The notes under the pieces: model-generated | The model's database searches: none | The model's input: the letters and a program-made list of their open reading frames with translations, nothing else | What the model was told of the DNA's origin: nothing | Assembly: GCF_011046535.1 (NCBI RefSeq) | Contig: NZ_CP049257.1 | Coordinates: forward strand, 4,836,001-4,900,000 | DNA length: 64,000 nucleotides | Reading direction: 5' to 3' | DNA from: Nocardioides anomalus | GTDB lineage: Bacteria > Actinomycetota > Actinomycetes > Propionibacteriales > Nocardioidaceae | Shown here: positions 16,980 through 24,704 of the stretch, one piece after another | Layout of the letters: every line of letters begins with the position of its first letter | Position numbering within the stretch: position 1 is the stretch's first letter | Translations under genes and position numbers: made by a program

Positions 16980-19900
16980 CTAGAGGTCGAAGAGCGAGCC
17001 CGACTCGTTGATGTCGACGTCGGTCTTCGGCGTGTGCGCCTCGCCGCTGCTCGCGGGCTTCGGCTCCTGCTCGGCCTCGGGCTGCGCCTCCGGCTCCTCC
17101 GCCGGCTGGTCGGCCGGGGCATCGGCCTGCTCCGCGGCCTGGGCCTCGGCCTCGGCCTCCGGCTCGTCCGCAGCCGCGGCGGCCTCGTCGTCGCGGGCGA
17201 ACGTGGCCGCCTGGCTGAGCGCCGCTCCGCCACTGAGGCCCTCCGCCTGCGGCTCGGGCTCGGGCTCGGCCGGCGGCTCGACCGCGGCCTCCGGCTCGGG
17301 CGTGGCTGGCGCGGGCGCGGTGTCGGCGACGTTGTCGGCGACGTTGTCCGGGGCGGCGATGTCGAACAGCGATCCGGAGTAGCTCTCGCCGCTGGAGGCG
17401 ACGGCCTGCTCGGCCTCCGCCGGCTCGGGGGCCGGCTCGGTCGCGGGCTGGGCCTCGGGCTCCTCGGGGGCCTCGGCGGCCTCCGGCTCGGGGGCCGGGG
17501 TCTCCGCGGCGACCTCGGGCTCGGGGGTGGCCTGGGCCGCGGGGGCCGCCGGCTCCTCGGGCTCGATGTCGAACAGCGAGCCGCCGGACGGGATCGTCCT
17601 CGTGGCCTCCGGCTCGGGGGTCGGTGTCTCGGCCGCCACCTCGGCGCTCGGCTCCGGCTCGGCGGTCGGCTCCGGCTCGGCGACAGCCTGGGCCGACGGG
17701 GTCTCCGCCTCCTCGGGCTCGATGTCGAAGAGCGAGCCGCCGCTCGTGGGGGCCGGCTCGGCCTTCGCGGCGGGCGCCTCAGCTTCGGCACCGGCCTTCG
17801 CGGCCGGCGCCTCGGGCTCGTCGTCGGCCTCGAGGTCGAACAGCGAGCCGCCGCCCTGGGCGGCCGGCTCGGCCTGGGCGGCGGGCGCCTCGGGCGAGTC
17901 GGACTGCTCGACGTCGGCGCCCAGGTCGAAGAGCGAGCCGCCGGACGAGGCGGGCTCGGCGGCCTGGGCCTCCTCCTGGGGCGAGCGGTCGGCGGCGGCG
18001 GTGGCGGGCTTGTCGTCCTCCTCCGCGGCGTCGTCGGCCGGGGTGTCGAACAGCGACGAGCCGCCGCCGGAGGCCTTGGCCGCGGGGGAGGCCTCGGAGG
18101 TCTCGACGACGGTGTCCTCGGTGATGGTGTCGTCGCCGGGCGCGGGCTCGGCGGCCGTCTCCTCGGTGCGCTCCTCGGTGCGCTCCTTGAGCGCGGTGCC
18201 GCCGCCCGCCGAGGCGGACGCGGTGGCGGCCGCGGCGGAGCCCGGGGCGCGCTTGGTGGCCATCTCGCCCTTGACCGAGGCCAGGAGCATCTGCGCGACG
18301 TCGAGGACCTCGACCTCCTCGCGGGCCTCGCCCTTGTCGATGGCGGCGGTGAGGCCGTCGGAGAGCATCACGCGGCAGAACGGGCAGCCCACGGCGATCT
18401 GGTCGGCGCCGGTGGCGACGGCCTCGGTCGTGCGGGTGACGTTGATGCGGGTGCCGATGTTCTCCTCCATCCACATGCGGGCGCCGCCGGCGCCGCAGCA
18501 GAAGGAGCGCTCGGAGTTGCGCGGCATCTCGACGAAGTCGGCGCCGGGCAGCACCTGGAGGAGCTCGCGGGGCGGGGAGTAGACGCCGTTGTGGCGACCG
18601 ATGTAGCAGGGGTCGTGGTAGGTGATCTTGCGCTGGTGGGCGCCGTCGCCCTGGGCCACCGGGGTCAGCTTGCCCTCGCGGACGAGCCGGTTGAGCAGCT
18701 GGGTGTGGTGCACGACCTCGAGCTCGACGCCGAAGTCCTTGTACTCGTTCTTCAGCGTGTTGAAGCAGTGGGCGCAGGTCGAGACGACCTTCTTGACCTT
18801 GTACTCCTTGAAGGTCTCGACGTTCTGCTGCGCGAGGCCCTGGAAGACGAACTCGTTGCCGGCGCGGCGGGCCTGGTCGCCGTTGCAGGTCTCGCCGTTG
18901 CCCAGGACGGCGAACGAGACGCCCGCCATGTCGAGCAGCTCGGCGACCGCGCGGGTGGTCTTCTTCTGGCGGTCCTCGTAGGCGCCGGCGCAGCCGACCC
19001 AGAACAGCCACTCGACCTCGTCGAGCGACTCCACGTCCTCGCCGACGACCTTGACGTCGAAGTCGAGGCCCTGCGCCCAGTCCATGCGCGCCGAGGGCGA
19101 CATGTTCCAGGGGTTGCCCTTCTGCTCCATGCCCTTGAAGAGCTGGTTGAGCTCGGCGGGGAAGTTGGACTCCACCAGCACCTGGTAGCGGCGCATGTCG
19201 ACGATGTGGTCGACGTGCTCGATGTCGACGGGGCACTGCTCGACGCACGCGCCGCAGGTCACGCAGGACCACAGCACGTCGGTGTCGATGATCGCGCCAC
19301 CCTCGGGCTCCCACGCCAGCCCCTCGGTCGCACCGACGAGCGGGCGCTCGGCCTCGTCGAGCACGGCCTGCGGCAGCGACGCGCGGTCGCCCTCCGCGGC
19401 CAGGATGTAGGGAGCCTTCGCGAACGCGTGGTCGCGCAGGTTCATGATGAGCATCTTGGGAGACAACGGCTTCTCGGTGTTCCACGCCGGGCACTGCGAC
19501 TGGCAGCGGCCGCACTCGGTGCACGTGGCGAAGTCGAGCATCCCCTTCCACGAGAACTCCTCGATCGACCCGATGCCGAGGGTGGTGTTCTCGTCCATGT
19601 CCTCGATGTCGTCGAGGGTGACGGGCTTGCCCTCCGAGGTCAGCGGCTTGACCGCGCCGAGCGCGACCGGCTTGCGGCCGAAGAGCACGTTGAGCGGCGC
19701 CACGAAGATGTGCAGGTGCTTGCTGTTGAGCACGATGACGAGGAACGCCAGCATCACGCCGATGTGCAGCAGCAGGCCGACGCCCTCGAGCGCCTCGGAG
19801 TCGGGCAGCACCTTGCCGAGGTTGTGCGAGACGAACGCCCCGGCGCCGTAGGGGAAGTTGTCCGCCGCGGCCGAGGCGCCGCGGAAGAGGAACAGCGTCC

Positions 19901-20408
19901 AGAGGACGTTGAAGATCATGAAGAGGATCAGCCACGCACCGCCGAGGTGCGAGCCCTTGAAGCGCGACTTGCGGCCCAGGTTCTCCGGGTTGTTGCGCAG
20001 CCGGATGAGCGCGAAGGTCACGATGCCCACCAGGCACATGACGGCGATGAAGTCCTGGGCGAAGCCCAGCACGTCCCAGTGCCCGACGAGCGGGATCGCC
20101 CACTCCGCGTTGCGCGAGAACAGGATCCCGAACGCCTCGAGGTAGACCGTACCGAGGATGAGGAAGGCCCAGAACACGAAGAAGTGCGCCGCGCCGGGGA
20201 TCGACCACTTGAGCAGCTTCTTCTGGCCGAAGACCTCGACGACCTGGCTCTTGACCGCCTGCCCGATCTTGCCGGTGACGTTCTCGACCCGGTCCGGGGC
20301 GGGCTTGCCGCTCGTGATCAGCCGGTACAGGAACAGCACGCGACGCCCCGCCACCGGCAGCGCGACGACCAGCATGACCAGCCCGACGACCAACACCCAC
20401 AGATCCAC
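16980..20408 (-). CDS. Membrane-anchored (Fe-S)-binding reductase (Rv0338c/HdrD-like) with long repeat tail
   Basis: 1142 residues. Residues ~1-225 hold about five membrane segments. Two ferredoxin-type clusters follow: CTECGRCQSQCP from C296 and CVTCGACVEQCP from C382. Two CCG-type domains come next (VGCAGAYEDR..STCAHCFNTL and DPCYIGRHNG..FCCGAGGARMW). This matches M. tuberculosis Rv0338c and heterodisulfide-reductase-related electron-transfer proteins. Residues ~716-1142 form an Ala/Glu/Pro-rich tail, probably disordered, with seven SLFD motifs (785-1142); the protein ends in SLFDL. The electron donor and acceptor are unknown. The tail is far longer than in the mycobacterial protein. Confidence 0.88.
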   Translation of the reverse strand: MDLWVLVVGLVMLVVALPVAGRRVLFLYRLITSGKPAPDRVENVTGKIGQAVKSQVVEVFGQKKLLKWSIPGAAHFFVFWAFLILGTVYLEAFGILFSRNAEWAIPLVGHWDVLGFAQDFIAVMCLVGIVTFALIRLRNNPENLGRKSRFKGSHLGGAWLILFMIFNVLWTLFLFRGASAAADNFPYGAGAFVSHNLGKVLPDSEALEGVGLLLHIGVMLAFLVIVLNSKHLHIFVAPLNVLFGRKPVALGAVKPLTSEGKPVTLDDIEDMDENTTLGIGSIEEFSWKGMLDFATCTECGRCQSQCPAWNTEKPLSPKMLIMNLRDHAFAKAPYILAAEGDRASLPQAVLDEAERPLVGATEGLAWEPEGGAIIDTDVLWSCVTCGACVEQCPVDIEHVDHIVDMRRYQVLVESNFPAELNQLFKGMEQKGNPWNMSPSARMDWAQGLDFDVKVVGEDVESLDEVEWLFWVGCAGAYEDRQKKTTRAVAELLDMAGVSFAVLGNGETCNGDQARRAGNEFVFQGLAQQNVETFKEYKVKKVVSTCAHCFNTLKNEYKDFGVELEVVHHTQLLNRLVREGKLTPVAQGDGAHQRKITYHDPCYIGRHNGVYSPPRELLQVLPGADFVEMPRNSERSFCCGAGGARMWMEENIGTRINVTRTTEAVATGADQIAVGCPFCRVMLSDGLTAAIDKGEAREEVEVLDVAQMLLASVKGEMATKRAPGSAAAATASASAGGGTALKERTEERTEETAAEPAPGDDTITEDTVVETSEASPAAKASGGGSSLFDTPADDAAEEDDKPATAAADRSPQEEAQAAEPASSGGSLFDLGADVEQSDSPEAPAAQAEPAAQGGGSLFDLEADDEPEAPAAKAGAEAEAPAAKAEPAPTSGGSLFDIEPEEAETPSAQAVAEPEPTAEPEPSAEVAAETPTPEPEATRTIPSGGSLFDIEPEEPAAPAAQATPEPEVAAETPAPEPEAAEAPEEPEAQPATEPAPEPAEAEQAVASSGESYSGSLFDIAAPDNVADNVADTAPAPATPEPEAAVEPPAEPEPEPQAEGLSGGAALSQAATFARDDEAAAAADEPEAEAEAQAAEQADAPADQPAEEPEAQPEAEQEPKPASSGEAHTPKTDVDINESGSLFDL
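16986..18056 (-). repeat. Seven SLFD motif repeats encoded in the Fe-S reductase tail
   Basis: SLFD is encoded at 18045-18056, 17925-17936, 17835-17846, 17724-17735, 17568-17579, 17361-17372 and 16986-16997. Six copies are preceded by Gly (five of these by GG) and the first by Ser; five are followed by Leu or Ile at the visible hydrophobic slot. Spacers of 25-125 residues are acidic and Pro/Ala-rich. The pattern suggests a repeated short docking motif. Confidence 0.75.
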
Positions 20409-20808
20409 TGCTCAGTCCCTACTTCCCGCGGTCTCCACCGCGCTCGGGTACGTCGACCCGCCGGGCCGTCCGCCGAGCCGCAGCCTACGTGTCCCCACCC
20501 CCGGGACGACCCGGGTGAGACAAATCCTACTTCCGGGTAACTTCGCGCCGCCCGACCTGCCCCGCGTCGGGCTCCGGTCCCGGCGCGCTCGGGACAGGTG
20601 CCTCTCGGCGCCGGGACCCCGGGTCCCGCACCGTGGCCGGCAGCCGGGACCGACGGCGGGGGAACCACCACGCACACCCCGGCGTCCGAAGGGGCTGGCC
20701 CGACTCAGCCATTGCGGTGGGTGACGGCCATCAGCAGACTGCTGCCCGCTCGACCCGGCGGGCAGCACCACACGGGGATCTCGGCCCCCCGACGAGGAGA
20801 CGGACCTG
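20409..20808 (+). promoter_or_regulatory. 400-bp divergent intergenic region with structured leader
   Basis: No gene is visible here. It separates the divergent Fe-S reductase and C11 peptidase genes and should hold both promoters. On the plus strand it can fold: GGGACC (20613-20618) pairs with GGTCCC (20622-20627), and a 10-bp stem pairs 20740-20749 with 20758-20767. Between them GGGGGAACCACC and GGTGGGTGA recall parts of the c-di-AMP (ydaO) riboswitch core. The match is partial, so I call it only a structured 5' leader. Confidence 0.4.
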
Positions 20809-22758
20809 GTGAGGGGAACGACGACGATCGCGCTCGCGGCCCTGGCCGCGGCAGTGCTGCTCGCGCCCGGCCCGGCCGGCGGCAGCACGGTCGCCGCACC
20901 CCCGGCGCCGGCGGCCGCCGACGGCGGGGCCGACTGGACCTTCATGATCTACGGCGTCCTCGACACCGACAACGTCGCGGACGTGCTGACCCAGGACCTC
21001 GCGTCGCTGACCAGCCTCCCCGACACCGACAGCGTCAACGTGGTCGCGCTGGTCGACATGCCGGAGCAGGGCGAGCCGGGCTACCCGAGCCAGCCGCTGC
21101 CGGGCCTCGCGCCGTTCACGACCGCCAAGCTGCTCCAGCTCGACGACGGCCGGTGGAACGAGATCCGCGACCTCGGCGAGATCTCGATGGGCCGCGCCGA
21201 CACGCTCTCGGACTTCATCGAGGAGGCGGCCGACCGCTTCCCGGCCGACGAGTACGCGCTCACCCTCATGGACCACGGCGGCGGCCGGTACGGCGGCTAC
21301 TGGGACACCGGCGCGCCCGGCACCCAGAACCTCACCATCCCCGCGATGCGCGAGGGCCTGCTCTCCGGGCTCCAGCGCTCCGGCATCGCCCGCTTCGACG
21401 TGCTGTTCCACGCCGCCTGCCTGATGTCGAACTACGAGACCGCGTCCGCTCTCGCCCCCGCGGCGACGTACATGGCCGGCTCGGAGGAGCTGATGTTCGC
21501 CAACCCGCTCGCGGCCGACGGGATGCTGCCGCTCGCTGACGACGCGGACCCCCAGGCGCTGGCCGACTCGTTGGTCGACGGCTACGGCCGCTACCTCGAC
21601 CAGCTCGCCCAGCAGCCCGGCGGCCAGCAGATCCGCGACCTCGCCGCGATGTCGGTCGTCGACGGCGACCAGATGGCCCTGCTCGACACCGCGCTGCAGT
21701 CGTTCTCCGACGTGGCCGTCGCGCACATGGACGAGATCGCGGTCCAGGTCGCTCGGGCCCGGAGCGCGGCGCTGGAGTTCGTGACCAGCCTCGACGACAG
21801 CGGGGGCGTCCCCTACGACCTGGTCGACCTCGGCGACTTCCTGCGCCACCTCACCGACGTGCCCGACGACGTGGCGGTGGCCCGCGACGCGGCGTACGCC
21901 GCCCTGGGCAACGCGGTCAGCCACCAGCTGACCGGCGTCGGGACGCAGCAGGCCACCGGTCTCAACGTCTACCTGCCCACCGCCGCGGACGCGCGCTACG
22001 CCCAGGACTACTTCGAGCCCGGCGTCGCGCCGCAGGGCTGGGGCGACTTCGTGAAGGCGTTCCTCGAGTCCTCCCGGCAGCAGGGCGGCCAGGGCTCCGG
22101 CAGCGCCGTGGGCTTCACCAGCCAGCAGGCCACCGTGCTCCAGGCCGACCAGAGCGGCATCAAGATCGCCGGCCAGCTCAGCTCGGGCGACTCCTCGCAG
22201 GTCACCGACAGCCAGACGCAGGTCGTCACCCGCATCGGTGGTGTCGACGACGCCCTCGGCGTGGTGCTGCCGGCCTACCTCGACGCCGGCGGCCAGGGCC
22301 AGGTCCAGGGCGTGTGGGACTACTCGCTCACCGTGCTCACCGACGGCACGAAGGAGGTCGCCGGGACCTCGGTCTACCAGGCGCAGGCCGGCGGCCTGCT
22401 CGGGTCGCTGTTCGCGCAGTACACCTCACCCGACGGCGACACCTCCGACGTGGCCGTCCGGCTGCTGCTGAGCAGCGAGGGCGACATCCAGAGCGTGCAG
22501 GTCGTCGACGTCTCGAACGGCGGTGCGTCCGCGGCGGGCGTCTCCCTCGAGCCCGGCGGCACGCTCACGCCGTACGTCTACGCCGCCTCGTTCAGCGGCT
22601 ACACCAGCCAACTCTCCTCCCAGTCCATCGCGGTGAGCGACCAGCTCGCCGTGTCCTTCTCCCGCCTCCCCGCCGGCACGCCCTTCACCATGGGCGTCGT
22701 CGTCGCGGACGTGGCCGGCAACTCCGACGGTTCCTACGTCACAGAACAGGTGCGATGA
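20809..22758 (+). CDS. Secreted clostripain-type (family C11) cysteine peptidase
   Basis: 649 residues. An N-terminal signal peptide (about 1-37) is followed by the clostripain fold starting WTFMIYGVLDTDNVAD. The catalytic pair is seen as H156 in TLMDHGGG and C204 in FHAACLMSNYE, the normal C11 order. The last ~230 residues form a separate beta-rich domain. The enzyme should act outside the membrane and usually prefers Arg-containing sites, though specificity is not readable here. The GTG start follows GAGGAG. Its stop is one base from the ATG of the first PrsW-like gene, so the three genes form an operon. Confidence 0.85.
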   Translation: MRGTTTIALAALAAAVLLAPGPAGGSTVAAPPAPAAADGGADWTFMIYGVLDTDNVADVLTQDLASLTSLPDTDSVNVVALVDMPEQGEPGYPSQPLPGLAPFTTAKLLQLDDGRWNEIRDLGEISMGRADTLSDFIEEAADRFPADEYALTLMDHGGGRYGGYWDTGAPGTQNLTIPAMREGLLSGLQRSGIARFDVLFHAACLMSNYETASALAPAATYMAGSEELMFANPLAADGMLPLADDADPQALADSLVDGYGRYLDQLAQQPGGQQIRDLAAMSVVDGDQMALLDTALQSFSDVAVAHMDEIAVQVARARSAALEFVTSLDDSGGVPYDLVDLGDFLRHLTDVPDDVAVARDAAYAALGNAVSHQLTGVGTQQATGLNVYLPTAADARYAQDYFEPGVAPQGWGDFVKAFLESSRQQGGQGSGSAVGFTSQQATVLQADQSGIKIAGQLSSGDSSQVTDSQTQVVTRIGGVDDALGVVLPAYLDAGGQGQVQGVWDYSLTVLTDGTKEVAGTSVYQAQAGGLLGSLFAQYTSPDGDTSDVAVRLLLSSEGDIQSVQVVDVSNGGASAAGVSLEPGGTLTPYVYAASFSGYTSQLSSQSIAVSDQLAVSFSRLPAGTPFTMGVVVADVAGNSDGSYVTEQVR

Positions 22759-22759
22759 C

Positions 22760-24676
22760 ATGACCGAGACCACCCCTCTCCCCGACCTGCCCGCGGGCGC
22801 GCGGTTCGACCCCGTCACCGGGGCCGAGCTGGGCGGCTCCGGCGAGCGCCGGCGCAGCTTCGCCCTGCAGCCCGGCGAGCCCGTGGCGTCGTTCAACCTG
22901 GTCAGCTCGCTGATGCCGCTGGCCTCCGGCTCCTCGCCGCAGACCTACCGCTGGGCCCTCGGCCTCGGCATCCTCATCCCGGTCGTGGCCGGCGCGCTCG
23001 GCTTCCTGGCCTTCGCCTTCGTCGCGGCCGCCCTGGTCGTGCCCGCGGTCTACGTCGTCTACATGTACGACGTCAACCAGTGGGAGGACCAGCCCGTCGG
23101 CGTGGTCCTCGGCGCGGTCGGAGCGGCGGCCGCGCTCGGCGTCGGCTTCACGTTCCTCTGGCACGCCGGCCTGCTCGGCGACGACCTGGCGCCGGTCGAC
23201 TTCGACGGCAACGGCTCGGGCAGCATCCGCTGGACCAGCTTCCTGGTCCTGGTGCTGCTGGTGCCGGTCGTGGGTGAGGTCCTCAAGCAGGTCGGGCCGA
23301 TCCTGCTCGCCCGGCTGCCCAAGTTCGACGACATGATCGACGGGCTGACCTTCGGCGTCGCGGCCGGCGCGGCCTTCGCGGCGGCCGAGACCATCGTGGT
23401 CAACCGCGGCCTGTTCAGCAGCTTCGGCCGGGTGGACTCGCCCGACGCCGGCTTCTGGGTCTCCCTGATCCTGTCGGCCGCCGTGGTCAAGCCGCTGGTG
23501 TACGGCGCGGCGACCGGCATCGCGGTCGCCAGCTTCTCCGGCCTCGGCGCCGGGTACGACGGCTTCAGGCCCGGCTACCTCCGTGGCCTGGCCGAGGCGC
23601 TGGCCGCCAACATCCTGTTCCAGGCCGGGCTGTTCTTCACCGCCCGCGTCGAGGGCACCGGCGGCGCCGTGCTCGGCCTCGTCTGGGGCGCGCTGATCGC
23701 CACGGTGCTCGTCGTCCGGTTGCGCTACCTGCTGCACTACGCCGTCCTCGAGGCCGCCCTCGAGGCGGGCAGCGCCGGTGTCGCCCTCAAGGACACCGCC
23801 CGCGGCACGGCGTACTGCCCCTCGTGCGAGATGCCGCTGCTGGCCGGGGCCAACTTCTGCGTCGCCTGCGGCACCTCGGTCCGCGCGGGCAGCAAGGTGA
23901 CCCGGGCCCGCAACCGGACCGAGGACGTCGACCTGCCCGTGCCGGCCCGGCCCACCCTGCGGACCCAGCCCGCGGGCGTGGCGCCGCGCGACACCCGCAC
24001 CAGCCCGGTCGTGGTGGCCGCGGTCGTGGCCGCCATCCTGGTCGGCGGCGTGATCGGCCAGGTGGCCGCGGCCGGCGCCGGCGGCGACAACCAGCCGACC
24101 TCGCCGCAGGACGGCACCATCACCCTCGACCCGGACTCCGGCTCCGAGGACCTCAGCCGGGCTCCGGCGGTCAGCCTCGGCGCGCTGGACGAGGGCGCGG
24201 GCCGGGCGCCGCAGGCCGCGGGCGGCGACCAGATCGTCACCGTCGGCGGCGACGTGCTCATGCTCGTGCCCAAGGGGTTCAAGGTCGTGGACCAGGAGGA
24301 CGGCTACGTCCAGGTCTTCGGCAACAAGGGCTACTTCTTCGCCTACCTCAACCCCAAGAAGACGACGCTGGCCAAGCTGGTCACCAACAACCTGACCGGC
24401 CTGCAGAACATGGGCGTGGCCGACCTCGAGATCAGCGAGCCCCAGACCCTCTCGGTCACCGGGCTCAAGGGCGCGGCCACGCTCAGCTTCCGCGGCCTGC
24501 TCGCCACCCAGCAGGGCGGCAGCATCCCGGTCGAGGGCTTCGCCTACTACTTCATCCGCGCCGACGGCACGGGCGCGACGGCGTTCGCGCTCTACGGCAA
24601 GGGCGCGCTCAAGCCGAAGTCGAAGCTCGTGACCGGCTACAACGTCATGCTCAACACCCTCATCAGCACCCTGTGA
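22760..24676 (+). CDS. PrsW-like membrane protein with zinc ribbon and external domain, copy 1
   Basis: 638 residues. About eight membrane helices form a PrsW/CPBP-like core with E173-x-x-K176, DGLTFGVAAGAAFAAAET (D194, E210) and VKPLVYG. Glycine replaces the first Glu of the usual EE pair, and no conserved His is obvious, so activity is uncertain. A zinc ribbon follows (C353, C356, C367, C370). A further membrane helix (~415-435) then leads to an external domain with a conserved PKGFKVVDQEDGYVQVFG-like fold. PrsW proteins cut anti-sigma factors inside the membrane. It is coupled to the secreted C11 peptidase gene and duplicated by the next gene. Confidence 0.72.
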   Translation: MTETTPLPDLPAGARFDPVTGAELGGSGERRRSFALQPGEPVASFNLVSSLMPLASGSSPQTYRWALGLGILIPVVAGALGFLAFAFVAAALVVPAVYVVYMYDVNQWEDQPVGVVLGAVGAAAALGVGFTFLWHAGLLGDDLAPVDFDGNGSGSIRWTSFLVLVLLVPVVGEVLKQVGPILLARLPKFDDMIDGLTFGVAAGAAFAAAETIVVNRGLFSSFGRVDSPDAGFWVSLILSAAVVKPLVYGAATGIAVASFSGLGAGYDGFRPGYLRGLAEALAANILFQAGLFFTARVEGTGGAVLGLVWGALIATVLVVRLRYLLHYAVLEAALEAGSAGVALKDTARGTAYCPSCEMPLLAGANFCVACGTSVRAGSKVTRARNRTEDVDLPVPARPTLRTQPAGVAPRDTRTSPVVVAAVVAAILVGGVIGQVAAAGAGGDNQPTSPQDGTITLDPDSGSEDLSRAPAVSLGALDEGAGRAPQAAGGDQIVTVGGDVLMLVPKGFKVVDQEDGYVQVFGNKGYFFAYLNPKKTTLAKLVTNNLTGLQNMGVADLEISEPQTLSVTGLKGAATLSFRGLLATQQGGSIPVEGFAYYFIRADGTGATAFALYGKGALKPKSKLVTGYNVMLNTLISTL

Positions 24677-24704
24677 CGCAGGACCCGGAACCGCAGGAGG
24701 AACC

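Noticed and set aside
16986..18056. SLFD repeats as DNA-clamp-binding motifs
   Set aside because: The bacterial clamp motif needs an upstream Gln-Leu (QLxLF-like). The copies here are preceded by Gly or Ser, and the protein is a membrane redox enzyme.
15810..20540. Very long plus-strand open frame opposite the Fe-S reductase
   Set aside because: It is a GC-skew shadow of the opposite-strand gene: no recognisable domain, low-complexity composition, and the minus-strand reading has clear Fe-S motifs.
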